DNA of 64,000 nt, from positions 1-64,000 of the forward strand of contig CAJUOQ010000006.1 in NCBI GenBank assembly GCA_910588235.1, given 5' to 3'. Shown in pieces: positions 41,476 to 50,668 of this stretch (the stretch's first letter is position 1; every line of letters begins with the position of its first letter). The translations under genes and the position numbers were made by a program. The DNA comes from an uncultured Atopostipes sp. (GTDB taxonomy: Bacteria > Bacillota > Bacilli > Lactobacillales > Carnobacteriaceae_A). Below the pieces are notes generated by a model, which was not told the DNA's origin, ran no database searches, and was given only the letters and a program-made list of their open reading frames with translations.

Positions 41476-42064
41476 AACGATCGAATATACAGATAAATAT
41501 ACACCGCTCACACGTGTAGAAATTATTGAAGCTGTGCAACAAACAATGAGTGAACAGCGGATGCAGCATGTTCTGCGGGTGGAGGAAACAGCGCTCCAAC
41601 TGGCAGAAAAGTATGGCGCAGATTTAGAAAAAGCAAGTATCGCGGCGCTGATTCATGATGTCGCTAAGCAACAAGAAGATAGTGAGATGCGCGATATTAT
41701 TATTAGTGAGAATTTAGATTTGGATTTACTACAATATGGCAATGCAATTTGGCATGGACCTGTTGGCGCTGTCTTGGCCCGTAGACAATTTGGGATTGAA
41801 GATGAAGAGATTTTACGAGCGATTGAGAATCACACCATTGGAGCTCCGGAGATGAGTTTAGTTGAACAAGTCATTTTCGTGGCGGATTATATCGAACCCG
41901 GCCGTGATTTTCCAGGCGTCGAAAAGGCACGCGAGATTGCAGCTGAATCGTTGAGTGAAGCGGTCAAATACGAAATTCGTGAAACATTGAAACATTTAAT
42001 TGAAAAACAACAAAGAGTTTATCCCCGAGCGATTGAAAGTTATAATGCTTGGGTAGCAGAGTAA
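41465..42064 (+). CDS. yqeK: YqeK-family HD-domain hydrolase (bis(5'-nucleosyl)-tetraphosphatase type)
   Basis: A 199-residue HD phosphohydrolase. The metal motif is formed by His in RMQHVLRVEETALQLAEKY (~27-45), HD in LIHDVAKQ (~64-71), IWHGPVGA (~95) and a late Asp in FVADYIEPGR (~138). YqeK proteins cleave Ap4A to ADP symmetrically. Starts within nadD. Normal length. Confidence 0.92.
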   Translation: MTNRTIEYTDKYTPLTRVEIIEAVQQTMSEQRMQHVLRVEETALQLAEKYGADLEKASIAALIHDVAKQQEDSEMRDIIISENLDLDLLQYGNAIWHGPVGAVLARRQFGIEDEEILRAIENHTIGAPEMSLVEQVIFVADYIEPGRDFPGVEKAREIAAESLSEAVKYEIRETLKHLIEKQQRVYPRAIESYNAWVAE

Positions 42065-42081
42065 TTGGAGGAATGTAATTA

Positions 42082-42444
42082 ATGGCAAAAACACCAGAAG
42101 AATTATTAGAATTAGTTGTAAAAACAGCCGATGATCGACAAGCACGTGATATCGTTGCTTTAGAGATGAGAGGCTTATCGGTGATGTCGGATTATAATGT
42201 GATCGCCCATGCGCCAAACAATCGTTTAATCAATGCGATTGCGGATAGTGTCGTCGCAGCGGCTGAAAAAGCAGGGATCACGGCGAAAAGTATTGAAGGA
42301 AAACAAAGTGGTAACTGGGTATTAATTGACTTAGGAGACGTTATTTTCCACGTCTTTGACGAAGAGGAACGGGCGCACTACAACCTGGAAGGTTTATGGG
42401 CGGAAGCACCAAGCGTTGATCTTTCCGACTGGGTAACAGAATAA
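42082..42444 (+). CDS. rsfS: Ribosome silencing factor RsfS
   Basis: A 120-residue RsfS/Iojap protein that binds L14 and blocks subunit joining in starvation. Family pattern: KTADDRQARDIVALEMRGLSVMSDYNVIAHAPNNR (residues 14-48) and GNWVLIDLGDVIFHVFDEEERAHYNLEGLWAEAP (~74-107). The stop overlaps the start of yqeM (TAATG). Ribosome site TTGGAGG. Confidence 0.95.
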   Translation: MAKTPEELLELVVKTADDRQARDIVALEMRGLSVMSDYNVIAHAPNNRLINAIADSVVAAAEKAGITAKSIEGKQSGNWVLIDLGDVIFHVFDEEERAHYNLEGLWAEAPSVDLSDWVTE

Positions 42445-43166
42445 TGAACTATGGAGTGTTCGCCCAAGTCTATAATATGTTGATGGATGATGCGATTTTC
42501 CAAAAGTGGCAGGAATATGTGGAAAAACATTTAGATAAGGAAAGCTCTATTCTAGAACTCGGCTGTGGCAATGGCCAGCTAGGGATTCTACTGACGGCAG
42601 CGGGCTATGAGCTCGAAGGGTTAGACCTGTCGGAAGAAATGTTAGCTCTTGCTCATGACCGACAACAGGAAGCGGAGGTTTATTTTCCTGTTTTTCAAGG
42701 CGATATGCGCGATTTATCTGAATATGGAATGTATGACGCGATGATCAGTTTTTGTGATTCGCTGTGCTATTTGCCTACCAAAGAGGACATGGCCCAAACC
42801 TTCCGCGAAGTTTATGCCCATTTAAACGAAACGGGCTCTTTTTTATTTGATGTCTTTACCACCGAGCATATTGTAGCGCTTGATGGTTATGCTTATCATG
42901 ATGAAATTCCAGGGATTGTGTTCATGTGGGATAGTTTTCCCGGCGAAGAGCCGCATACCATTGAACACGATTTATCTTTTTTTATTGAACAAGAAGATGG
43001 CACTTACGAACGGCAAGAAGAGTTGCATCTGGAACGAACGTATCCGATTCAAGAATATTTAGAAATGTTAAAAGCAGCCGGTTTTAAAAAGGTAGAAGTG
43101 ACGGCGGACTTTGATGAAGAAATTACAGGCGACAATGTGCGCTGGTTTTTTAAAGCACAAAAATAA
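42444..43166 (+). CDS. yqeM: YqeM-like SAM-dependent methyltransferase
   Basis: A 240-residue class I methyltransferase. SAM motif I is ILELGCGNGQLGILL (~36-50), followed by LEGLDLSEEMLALA (~57) and acidic post-motifs FQGDMRDL (~84) and ISFCDSLCYL (~99). It lies directly after rsfS with overlapping start, the conserved place of yqeM in Firmicutes. Target unknown. Confidence 0.9.
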   Translation: MNYGVFAQVYNMLMDDAIFQKWQEYVEKHLDKESSILELGCGNGQLGILLTAAGYELEGLDLSEEMLALAHDRQQEAEVYFPVFQGDMRDLSEYGMYDAMISFCDSLCYLPTKEDMAQTFREVYAHLNETGSFLFDVFTTEHIVALDGYAYHDEIPGIVFMWDSFPGEEPHTIEHDLSFFIEQEDGTYERQEELHLERTYPIQEYLEMLKAAGFKKVEVTADFDEEITGDNVRWFFKAQK

Positions 43167-43178
43167 GGAAGGATTTTA

Positions 43179-44366
43179 ATGAAAGCTTGCGGAATCGTAG
43201 CGGAGTATAATCCGTTTCATAATGGACATGCTTATCAAATCGAACAAATCCGAAAAAAATTACAACCAGACGTCGTCATCGCTGTGATGAGTGGGAACTT
43301 TTTACAAAGAGGTGAGCCGGCCTTCGTTGATAAATGGACGAGAACGCAAATGGCTTTAGCTGGTGGTGTCGACTTAGTAGTGGAACTGCCGGTCCAGTTT
43401 AGTACCCAAGCGGCCGATTATTTTGCAAAAGGGGCTTTGGAAGTATTCAGTCAATTAGAGCTGGATGCTTTAAGTTTTGGCGTCGAGGAAGGATCAGCGG
43501 CGGACTTTTTAAAAGGGGCGCAGTGGCTGGTCGCCCATGAAAAGGAAGTCGCAGCAGCTGTCAAACAGAGCGCTGCTTTCAATGCGCCTTATGCTCAACA
43601 AGTAGAAGAAGTGATCACAAAGTTAGCGCCGCATTTCCCTCTCCATTTAACGACGCCTAATAATCAATTGGGCTTTGCTTATGTGAAAGAAATCGTGCGT
43701 CGTAGCTTAGATAAACAGATTGAAATTTTTCCATTGCCGCGTAAAAGTGCCGCGTACCATGAGCAAGAACTGTCAGAACAGGGAAATATTGCGAGTGCGA
43801 CGGCGATCCGGCGAGCAGCTTTTCAAGGCAAAGACATTCGTCCGTATATTCCGACGGCTTCTTATCCTTATTTGGAAGCGGCACAAGAGCAGTTGGTGAC
43901 TTGGACCGATTATTTTCCTTATTTACAGTACCAGTTAACGGTGCAGTCTGAAAAGAATTTACGTCACATTTATCAAATGAATGAAGGACTGGAACAGCGC
44001 TTAAAAGCAAACATTCAAACGAGTGCGAGTTTTGCAGAATTTATGCAAAAAATTAAAACAAAACGCTATACCCAAACGAGTTTACAACGGTTGTTGACGT
44101 ATACGTTACTCCAATGGCCTAGAAGAGAAATTAAGCAGGCACTGACTGAAACGCCGGCCGTTCGTGTCCTTGGGTTTACCCAAAAAGGGCAAGAATATTT
44201 AAGCCAACAGAAAAAGAAAATAAAAACGAAACTCATTACGAATGTGAACCAAAAGAATGCAGAGGATTTAACCTTCGATATTGCAGCAGGGGAAATTTAT
44301 CGATTAGGAAAAAGGTCTTTCATTTCGAAACAAGATTTTACACGAAAGCCCATAAAAATTGATTGA
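43179..44366 (+). CDS. tmcAL: tRNA(Met) cytidine acetate ligase TmcAL
   Basis: A 395-residue nucleotidyltransferase-like enzyme (YlbM family) that makes N4-acetylcytidine at the elongator tRNA-Met wobble position using acetate and ATP. The signature GIVAEYNPFHNGHAYQIEQI (residues 5-24), MSGNFLQRGEPAFVDKW (~38-54) and ASATAIRRAAF (~205) are all present. It comes last in the yqe block; a consensus promoter for yceD overlaps its stop codon. Confidence 0.93.
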   Translation: MKACGIVAEYNPFHNGHAYQIEQIRKKLQPDVVIAVMSGNFLQRGEPAFVDKWTRTQMALAGGVDLVVELPVQFSTQAADYFAKGALEVFSQLELDALSFGVEEGSAADFLKGAQWLVAHEKEVAAAVKQSAAFNAPYAQQVEEVITKLAPHFPLHLTTPNNQLGFAYVKEIVRRSLDKQIEIFPLPRKSAAYHEQELSEQGNIASATAIRRAAFQGKDIRPYIPTASYPYLEAAQEQLVTWTDYFPYLQYQLTVQSEKNLRHIYQMNEGLEQRLKANIQTSASFAEFMQKIKTKRYTQTSLQRLLTYTLLQWPRREIKQALTETPAVRVLGFTQKGQEYLSQQKKKIKTKLITNVNQKNAEDLTFDIAAGEIYRLGKRSFISKQDFTRKPIKID

Positions 44367-44391
44367 CAGTAACCTTGCGAACTAGTATAAT
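44363..44391 (+). promoter_or_regulatory. Perfect consensus sigma-A promoter for yceD-rpmF
   Basis: TTGACA (44363-44368), a 17-bp spacer, TATAAT (44386-44391). Exact consensus at both boxes; the -35 overlaps the tmcAL stop codon. It should drive strong expression of the ribosomal protein operon. Confidence 0.9.
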
Positions 44392-44449
44392 AACTGATGT
44401 TGTCTATTCGAAATGAATACAATCTTAGGTTAAGATTGAGGTGACAAAG

Positions 44450-45025
44450 ATGAAATTGAAGTGGTCTCTAGCAGAACTTCATAAAAATCAAAGTGGATTT
44501 TTTATGGTGAATGGCAGAGCAGATTTAACGAATTCTCTCAAGAATCGTAAACAGGATTTGATGGATGCTAGTTTAGTTGATGTGCAGGGAACGATAAGTA
44601 TGGAAGGGAAGAAAAGATATTTTGTTGACTTAACATTAAATGTCGAGTTAACACTACCTTCAACCCGTTCATTGCAACCTGTTGCATTAGACATGACTGT
44701 TCCATTTCACGAAGTTTACTTAGCACCTGACGCTCTTGAAATTGATGCCGAAGATTTAGAGGATGACATTGTCTTTACTCTAGAAAATGATATCTTAGAT
44801 TTGAAAAAACCAATTGAAGATACCATTTTAGCGTCAATTCCGATGAAAGTTCTTAGTGAAGAAGAAAAATCAGCCCAGGATTTACCAAAAGGGCAAGATT
44901 GGGAATTGCAGCTTGAAGATGAAGTAGGCTCGCAAACATCAGATCAAGAGTCAACAAGTTCTGAAGCTTCACCTTTTGATGTCTTAAAAGACTTAGATCT
45001 ATTTGATGACGAGGGTGAAGAATAA
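44450..45025 (+). CDS. YceD family (DUF177) protein
   Basis: A 191-residue acidic cytosolic protein of the DUF177/YceD family, which is almost always encoded immediately before rpmF. It shows the central VDVQGTISMEGKKRYFVDLTLNVELTLP and YLAPDALEIDAEDLEDDIVFTLENDILDLKKPIEDTIL pattern. ATG 44450 is chosen with GAGGTG 8 nt upstream; the GTG three codons earlier is inside that site. Linked in other bacteria to 23S rRNA or ribosome maturation; mechanism unclear. Confidence 0.9.
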   Translation: MKLKWSLAELHKNQSGFFMVNGRADLTNSLKNRKQDLMDASLVDVQGTISMEGKKRYFVDLTLNVELTLPSTRSLQPVALDMTVPFHEVYLAPDALEIDAEDLEDDIVFTLENDILDLKKPIEDTILASIPMKVLSEEEKSAQDLPKGQDWELQLEDEVGSQTSDQESTSSEASPFDVLKDLDLFDDEGEE

Positions 45026-45071
45026 AGAAACGCTTAATAGTGATATAAAATTTTAAGGAGGTGTTTGGAAC

Positions 45072-45245
45072 ATGGCGGCACCAAAAAGAAGAACATCAAA
45101 ATCAAAAAAATTGAAACGTCGTACGCACCAAAAATTAGCAATGCCTAACTTGAGTGAATGTTCAAACTGTGGTGAATTGAGAAAAAGCCATCACGTTTGT
45201 CCAGCATGTGGTCATTATGATGGAAAAGAAGTTGTCGGTGAATAA
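45072..45245 (+). CDS. rpmF: 50S ribosomal protein L32
   Basis: A 57-residue protein starting [13 protein letters not shown] with two CxxC pairs, CSNC and CPAC, so it is the zinc-binding (C+) form of L32. AAGGAGGTG ribosome site 8-9 nt before ATG 45072. It follows yceD in the usual two-gene operon and is closed by a strong terminator. Confidence 0.97.
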   Translation: MAAPKRRTSKSKKLKRRTHQKLAMPNLSECSNCGELRKSHHVCPACGHYDGKEVVGE

Positions 45246-45267
45246 GCTTCTTTTTTCTTATCGATTA

Positions 45268-45310
45268 TAAAAAACGTCTTTTGAATCTATTCAAGAGGCG
45301 TTTTTTTTGT
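45268..45310 (+). terminator. Terminator of yceD-rpmF
   Basis: AAACGTCTTTTGAAT pairs with ATTCAAGAGGCGTTT around CT, followed by TTTTTTG. Confidence 0.92.
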
Positions 45311-45352
45311 TATGATAAATGAAATAAAATTTAAACGAAGGAGTGGTGGGTA

Positions 45353-45727
45353 GTGAGTGCATTAACAGATCAAATTTTATACATATTCTTTTATTTGTTC
45401 CCACTTCTTATGCTTTTATTAGGTCGGAAACTCAAACCAAATTTCAGTATTTTTCCGGTTCCTTTAAAAGCAGTTGATTTAATCACCCCTTATTTATTAC
45501 TTTCTGTGACCATCCAAACGAACTTAGCGGGTCTTGGTCCGGCTCATTTATATTTCTACATATTTTTAAGTTTATTTGGGATTATTTATGCTTCATACTT
45601 AGCTTTCAGTAAACGAATTCTGATCATTAGTAGCTTTTTTAGAACTTGGTGGCGTTATGTTTTTATTTTTTCCTTCGCTTATCATTTTCTCGTAGGCGGC
45701 TATGGTATCTATGTGAATCTGTTTTAA
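45353..45727 (+). CDS. DUF3397 family membrane protein
   Basis: A 124-residue protein with four hydrophobic segments and little else; the pattern ILYIFFYLFPLLMLLLGRKL, then KAVDLITPYLLLSVTI and FRTWWRYVFIFSFAYHF matches DUF3397, a small membrane family that lies upstream of mraZ in many Lactobacillales. Start GTG 45353 with AAGGAG 9 nt upstream. A hairpin (GGACGGGAA/TTTCTCGTCC, 45760-45781) without a T-run follows. Function unknown. Confidence 0.8.
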   Translation: MSALTDQILYIFFYLFPLLMLLLGRKLKPNFSIFPVPLKAVDLITPYLLLSVTIQTNLAGLGPAHLYFYIFLSLFGIIYASYLAFSKRILIISSFFRTWWRYVFIFSFAYHFLVGGYGIYVNLF

Positions 45728-45833
45728 GGATCGCTTAAAATAATAATATTTCAGCAGGGACGGGAAGTCATTTCTCGTCCTTGAAATGCGTTTTGAGGAG
45801 ATTTAAGGCGTGAAATGAGTGATTGTTCGTGCC

Positions 45834-46060
45834 GCGGGAAGATAAATGGATTATCGATCGGTGGCGAACGTCTAGCGGGAAGATAAATGGATTAACGACC
45901 GGCGGTGACCGTCTAGCGGGACGATAAATGGATTATCGATCGGTGGTGAGCGTCTAGCGGGACGATAAATGGATTATCGACCGGCGGTGACCGTCCAGCA
46001 GTACGATAAACAGATTATCGACCGGTGGTAACCGTCCAATGCTACGATAAATGAAATAAC
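45834..46060. repeat. Tandem intergenic array 3, five exact-period 41-bp units
   Basis: Units start at 45834, 45875, 45916, 45957 and 45998, an exact 41-bp period, with a partial sixth at 46039. The core is GCGGGA-x-GATAAATGGATTATCGA, followed by a GC-rich half, CGGTGGTGA-x-CGTC. GATAA/TTATC gives a small hairpin in each unit. It lies between the DUF3397 gene and the mraZ promoter. No reading frame with a ribosome site. Confidence 0.92.
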
Positions 46061-46098
46061 TTCCTGCGGCATCAAAATAAATCTTAAAAAACAGAAAA

Positions 46099-46136
46099 AT
46101 AAAAACGTCTTCGTAAAAATGAAGGCGTTTTTTTAA
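46099..46136 (+). terminator. Intrinsic terminator upstream of mraZ
   Basis: AAAACGTCTTC pairs with GAAGGCGTTTT around GTAAAAAT, followed by TTTAA. It isolates the division cluster from read-through. The stretch 46137-46329 shows nothing else recognisable. Confidence 0.8.
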
Positions 46137-46329
46137 TTGCGAAAATATTCGAGGGAGGAAAGTGGGGAATTTCAAAAATATGGGCTAATACCCCACTGAA
46201 AAAAAGATGAAATAATATACAATAAAGCATTGAAAAAGGGCATAAAACCGCGATTATCCGAACACCTGTTAGGTTAACGCATTACGATTATTACAATTTA
46301 AAATAAAAGGGAACTATTTTGGAAATGAA

Positions 46330-46359
46330 GTGGTGGGAAGTGGTAGATTGTGGTAGAAT
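46330..46359 (+). promoter_or_regulatory. MraZ operator overlapping extended -10 of the division cluster
   Basis: GTGGT occurs at 46330, 46340 and 46350 with an exact 10-bp period, the layout of MraZ-binding boxes. The last repeat overlaps TGG-TAGAAT (46351-46359), an extended -10. MraZ is known to repress the dcw operon by binding such direct repeats, so autoregulation is likely. Confidence 0.8.
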
Positions 46360-46402
46360 AAATCTAACTTAACTCATACTTGCGCGGAGAGGAGGCAATG
46401 AA

Positions 46403-46834
46403 ATGCTACTTGGTGAATTTAAACATTCGATTGACGCAAAAGGAAGACTGATTGTCCCTGCTAAATTTAGGGGTGATTTAGGCGAGCGTTTCATTGTCAC
46501 CCGCGGTTTGGATGGTTGTTTATTCGGCTATTCAATGACAGAGTGGGAAAAAGTTGAAGAGAAATTACGCCAGTTACCGATGGCGAAGCGTGATGCACGA
46601 AAATTCACGCGTTTCTTTTACTCTGCAGCAACTGAATGCACGCTCGATAAGCAAGGAAGAATTAATCTTCCGCAAACATTGATCGATCATGCAGAGCTTG
46701 AAAAGGTTTGTTATTTAATAGGCGTTTCCGATCGCTTCGAAATTTGGAGTGAAGACAATTGGAACGACTTTACAGAAGAAGCAGAGGGTACTTTTGAAGA
46801 TATTGCAGAAGATATGATTGATTTTGGTTTCTAA
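46403..46834 (+). CDS. mraZ: Transcriptional regulator MraZ
   Basis: A 143-residue protein with two AbrB-like MraZ half-domains: [20 protein letters not shown] (residues 4-23) and [20 protein letters not shown] (~72-91), each with the DxKGR/DKQGR DNA-binding motif. First gene of the division and cell-wall cluster. The three GTGGT repeats in its promoter are the expected target. Confidence 0.97.
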   Translation: MLLGEFKHSIDAKGRLIVPAKFRGDLGERFIVTRGLDGCLFGYSMTEWEKVEEKLRQLPMAKRDARKFTRFFYSAATECTLDKQGRINLPQTLIDHAELEKVCYLIGVSDRFEIWSEDNWNDFTEEAEGTFEDIAEDMIDFGF

Positions 46835-46889
46835 GTGTTTAAAAAAACTTCGAAAAGTACAATATTAAAAAAATGAGTGGAGGCTAAGT

Positions 46890-47849
46890 GTGGAATTTCA
46901 ACATGAAACCGTGTTGTTAGAACAGACAGTTGATGGATTAAATATTAAACCAGGTGGGATCTACGTAGATTGTACGCTTGGTGGAGCTGGCCATTCACAA
47001 CTTATTCTAGAACAACTGAATGAAACAGGTCATTTATATGCATTTGACCAAGACGAATTTGCCATTAAAGAAGCAGAAGAAACATTGAAAACAGGAATTG
47101 AAAAAGGACAAGTCACTTTAATCCAAGATAATTTTAGAAATTTAAAAGAAGCTTTAAACCAATTAGGAATCGAAAAAGTCGATGGTGTTTTATACGATCT
47201 GGGTGTCTCTTCTCCACAACTCGATGTTGGAGAACGAGGCTTTAGTTATAACTTCGATGCGCAGCTAGATATGCGGATGGATCAATCGCAACAGTTGACG
47301 GCCTACGAGATTGTGAACGAGTGGCCTTACAATGAGCTGGTCCGGATATTTTTCCAATATGGCGAAGAAAAATTTTCAAAACAAATTGCGCGAAAAATTG
47401 AAGCTCAAAGAGAAGTGCAACCGATCGAAACGACGTTTGAATTAGTGGATATTATTAAAGACGCGATTCCAGCGCCGGCTCGTCGAAAAGGTGGACATCC
47501 GGCCAAACGAACATTCCAAGCAATTCGAATTGCGGTGAACGATGAATTAAATGCCGTAAGCGAATCATTGGAACAGGCGATTGAACTGTTAAATATCGAC
47601 GGACGAATTAGTGTCATTACTTTCCATTCTTTGGAAGACCGGATTGTAAAACACTTATTCAAAGATTATGCAACGGTCGAAGAACCGCCGAAAGACTTAC
47701 CGATTTTACCGAGTCAACTCGAAAAAGCACCTTTGAAATTAATTAATAATAAAGTCATTTTGCCTTCGGAAGAAGAGGTTACACGCAATAAACGTTCGCG
47801 AAGTGCAAAATTAAGAATCGTCGAAAAACAGACAGCACTAAAAAAATAA
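46890..47849 (+). CDS. rsmH: 16S rRNA (cytosine-1402 N4)-methyltransferase RsmH
   Basis: A 319-residue enzyme, normal length. SAM motif [16 protein letters not shown] (~25-40), DQDEFAIK (~54), [34 protein letters not shown] (~93-126) and [13 protein letters not shown] (~235). Start GTG 46890 after GTGGAGG; an overlapping out-of-frame GTG at 46888 is not used. Conserved second place after mraZ. Confidence 0.96.
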   Translation: MEFQHETVLLEQTVDGLNIKPGGIYVDCTLGGAGHSQLILEQLNETGHLYAFDQDEFAIKEAEETLKTGIEKGQVTLIQDNFRNLKEALNQLGIEKVDGVLYDLGVSSPQLDVGERGFSYNFDAQLDMRMDQSQQLTAYEIVNEWPYNELVRIFFQYGEEKFSKQIARKIEAQREVQPIETTFELVDIIKDAIPAPARRKGGHPAKRTFQAIRIAVNDELNAVSESLEQAIELLNIDGRISVITFHSLEDRIVKHLFKDYATVEEPPKDLPILPSQLEKAPLKLINNKVILPSEEEVTRNKRSRSAKLRIVEKQTALKK

Positions 47850-47890
47850 AACTTGAATGAATAGGCTCGAATCTAAGGAGGATTTATAGC

Positions 47891-48310
47891 ATGGAAGATA
47901 ATTTAGCACGTGAATTAGAACTAGAAGAACAAATTCAACCAATGGCACAACCTAACACACAACCGCTTGAAAGACCTTATGAAGAGAAAAATCCTTCAAT
48001 TGACCCCATCCCGAAAGCGAAACCTATTTCTAAGGGACTTTCAAAATTTGAAGTGGTTTTAATTTCAGCGCTCAGCCTCGTGGTGTTTAGTCTAGTGTTA
48101 TTAAATATCCATTCCAATTTAGAACTTTCATCGGCTAGTCGCGAATTACAAGATGTGGAAGCAAATATTGCGCAAACTGAAACGGAAATTGAAAACCTCA
48201 AACAACAATCACATGAGCTTTCTCGTTATGATCGCATTCATGAGATTGCGGAAAAATATGGGTTAGAATTGCACGACGAAAACATTGTAAATATTGCGCC
48301 TAAAGAGTAG
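47891..48310 (+). CDS. ftsL: Cell division protein FtsL
   Basis: A 139-residue bitopic membrane protein: acidic/proline-rich cytosolic N-terminus (~1-50), one membrane segment (VVLISALSLVVFSLVLL, ~53-70) and an extracytosolic coiled coil (about 75-115) ending in DRIHEIAEKYGLELHDENIV. FtsL joins DivIB and DivIC at the septum. Ribosome site AAGGAGG. Its stop abuts the next start. Confidence 0.92.
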   Translation: MEDNLARELELEEQIQPMAQPNTQPLERPYEEKNPSIDPIPKAKPISKGLSKFEVVLISALSLVVFSLVLLNIHSNLELSSASRELQDVEANIAQTETEIENLKQQSHELSRYDRIHEIAEKYGLELHDENIVNIAPKE

Positions 48311-48319
48311 GTGAGCGGT

Positions 48320-50485
48320 ATGAACTCAGATAGAAATCGGCACAATTTCTCCGCTTTGTTGTTAATCGTCACTATTTTTTCTTTCAGTTTAATCTTCTTA
48401 CGCTTTTCGCAAATCATGGTACGCGGCGAAATTGATGGGGAAGACTTACAAGAAAATGTAGAACGTTTATATACAAGCAACTATACCTTGCAGGCCGATC
48501 GAGGGACGATTTATGATCGTCATGGAAACCCGATTGCGATTGATGCCTCTTCTTATAAAATGATTGGGGTCTTAACCGACAAATGGTCGACAGAAGCGAA
48601 TCCACAACATGTCCAAGATGAGGATAAAGAAGCGGTGGCAGAGGTATTATCGAACCACATCAACTTATCTGCTGAAGAGATTTTAAACTATTTAAATAAA
48701 GACGTGGACCAAGTAGAATTTGGTTCGATCGGGAATAACTTGTCGTATCATACCGTCAGTAACATTCAAGAAGAACTCGATGAAAAAGAATTAACGGGTA
48801 TTATTTTCGATGAAAAACAAAAACGACTCTATCCCAATGGCACATTTGCTTCCCATACCGTTGGTCTTGCTCAGTATCAAAATGAGGAAGGATCGGACGA
48901 GAAAAACTTAGTCGGTGTGATGGGACTAGAAAATACGTTTAATGACTTGCTGACCGGAAAGAATGGACAAAGAACGTATCAAAAAGACAATTTAGGTTAT
49001 TCCGTTCCTGGGTTAGAAAATGAAGAAGAGGAACCAGAAAATGGCGATGACTTGTACGTGACACTGGATCATAAATTACAGGCGCATTTAGAAACGACGC
49101 TCTCAGAAGTACAAGAAGAGAATGAGTCCAAAGCGATCACAGCAACCGTGATGGATCCAAAATCCGGCGAAGTGTTGGCGACAGCGCAACGACCTTCATT
49201 TAATGCAACAACATTAGAAAATATTGATGCTTCGTGGCAGAACTTGTTGTCGGAATATACATATGAACCCGGCTCGACGATGAAGGTGTTAACATTAGCC
49301 GCAGCGATTGAAGAAGGAGTTTTCGATCCGAATCAATATTTCAAATCAGGAAATATTAAAATTCATGGCGGCTCCGTTAGTGACTACAATCGAAAAGGTT
49401 GGGGCTGGATTTCTTCCCTTGAAGGGGTCGCTCGTTCCAGTAACGTACTGTTCGTACAGCTGGTAGAAGCGATGGGCCATGATGTCTGGAAAGAATATTT
49501 AGAAGCTTATGGCTTCGGGCAACCGACCGGCATCACTTTACCGAATGAGCAACAAGGGAATAACCCTTATGCTTGGCCACTTCAACGAGTCAACACTGGT
49601 TTCGGACAAGGAATTTCCGTGACACCGGCGCAGATGCTACAAGCTTTCTCCGCTATTGCGAATGGTGGGGAAGCGACGGTTCCAAAATTAGTTGGAAAAA
49701 CAGTGAACAGTGACACGAATGAAGAAGAAATGTATGAAGCCGTTAAAAAGGAAAGTCCGATCTCAGAAGAGACTGCGAACTTAACCTTGAATTATTTAAA
49801 ACAAGCAACGGAAATGGAAGATGCGGTAGCTGAAAACTACCAAAAAGAAGGCTATTCGATTGCGGCTAAAACGGGTACCGCGCAATTAGTGGATCCGGAA
49901 ACGGGTCAGTACTCCACGTCTAAACACATTTATTCAGTGGTGGCGATGTTACCTGCGGAGGATCCGGAATACTTAGTGTATATCACAGTCCAAGAACCAT
50001 CCTATTCCGAAGATGCTACGTATGGTAGTGCAGTTGTCCAGAAAATTTATCATCCGTTAGTGGATCGTATTATTGACTTCAATGAAAAAGACCATGAGGG
50101 AACTGGTAATGAAGAGCTGCAGTATGTCGATACTCCGTCTTATTTAGACATGAGTGCGGATGAAGCAGTGAATGCTTTAGAAGAAGAGGGTCGTGATTAT
50201 ACGGTGATTGGTTCTGGGGCTGAAATTGTACAACAATTTCCTTACGCGGACACGCCACTGTTTGATGATCAACAAATGATTGTGATGACCAACGGGGCAG
50301 CAACCATGCCGGATCTTACGAACTGGTCGCGCAATGATGTTTTAAAAGTGGCCGAGTTAACCGGCGTGAATATTACTTTCGAAGGTGAAGGTTATGTCGT
50401 GGATCAGAGTCTAGCCGCCGATTCCTTTATGGAACCAGGGGCAGACATTACCGTGACCTTATCCTCAGAAGGTACGGAAGAATAA
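48320..50485 (+). CDS. pbpX: Class B penicillin-binding protein with PASTA domains (PBP2X/FtsI-like)
   Basis: A 721-residue septal transpeptidase. A short cytosolic part and one membrane anchor (~10-32) are followed by the dimerisation domain, then the transpeptidase with STMK (about residue 320, catalytic Ser), SSN (~375) and KTGTAQ (~515), and two C-terminal PASTA repeats (~600-720). ATG 48320 (AGGTGA upstream) is preferred over GTG 48311. In Lactobacillales this position holds PBP2X. A terminator and new promoter follow before mraY. Confidence 0.94.
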   Translation: MNSDRNRHNFSALLLIVTIFSFSLIFLRFSQIMVRGEIDGEDLQENVERLYTSNYTLQADRGTIYDRHGNPIAIDASSYKMIGVLTDKWSTEANPQHVQDEDKEAVAEVLSNHINLSAEEILNYLNKDVDQVEFGSIGNNLSYHTVSNIQEELDEKELTGIIFDEKQKRLYPNGTFASHTVGLAQYQNEEGSDEKNLVGVMGLENTFNDLLTGKNGQRTYQKDNLGYSVPGLENEEEEPENGDDLYVTLDHKLQAHLETTLSEVQEENESKAITATVMDPKSGEVLATAQRPSFNATTLENIDASWQNLLSEYTYEPGSTMKVLTLAAAIEEGVFDPNQYFKSGNIKIHGGSVSDYNRKGWGWISSLEGVARSSNVLFVQLVEAMGHDVWKEYLEAYGFGQPTGITLPNEQQGNNPYAWPLQRVNTGFGQGISVTPAQMLQAFSAIANGGEATVPKLVGKTVNSDTNEEEMYEAVKKESPISEETANLTLNYLKQATEMEDAVAENYQKEGYSIAAKTGTAQLVDPETGQYSTSKHIYSVVAMLPAEDPEYLVYITVQEPSYSEDATYGSAVVQKIYHPLVDRIIDFNEKDHEGTGNEELQYVDTPSYLDMSADEAVNALEEEGRDYTVIGSGAEIVQQFPYADTPLFDDQQMIVMTNGAATMPDLTNWSRNDVLKVAELTGVNITFEGEGYVVDQSLAADSFMEPGADITVTLSSEGTEE

Positions 50486-50527
50486 AAAATGTATTGCTTA
50501 ACACAAACGATGAATACTTTGATCAAT

Positions 50528-50576
50528 AAGTGGGAGATGGACATTGTAGCCGACTTCCACTTTTTATTTAAAAGGT
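50528..50576 (+). terminator. Internal terminator between pbpX and mraY
   Basis: AAGTGGGAG pairs with CTTCCACTT (one G-U) across a 17-nt loop, then TTTATTT. It would partly or fully separate mraY-murD-murG from the upstream genes. Confidence 0.7.
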
Positions 50577-50577
50577 A

Positions 50578-50606
50578 TTGAGTGAAGAATGCCCAATCTA
50601 TATAAT
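50578..50606 (+). promoter_or_regulatory. Sigma-A promoter for mraY
   Basis: TTGAGT (50578-50583), 17 bp, TATAAT (50601-50606), about 60 bp before the mraY start and directly after the terminator. Confidence 0.8.
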
Positions 50607-50668
50607 GTAGTAGTGTTTCAGCAGGGCTTCACCTGGAGCAATCATTAGTATATTTAAGGGAGATTATT

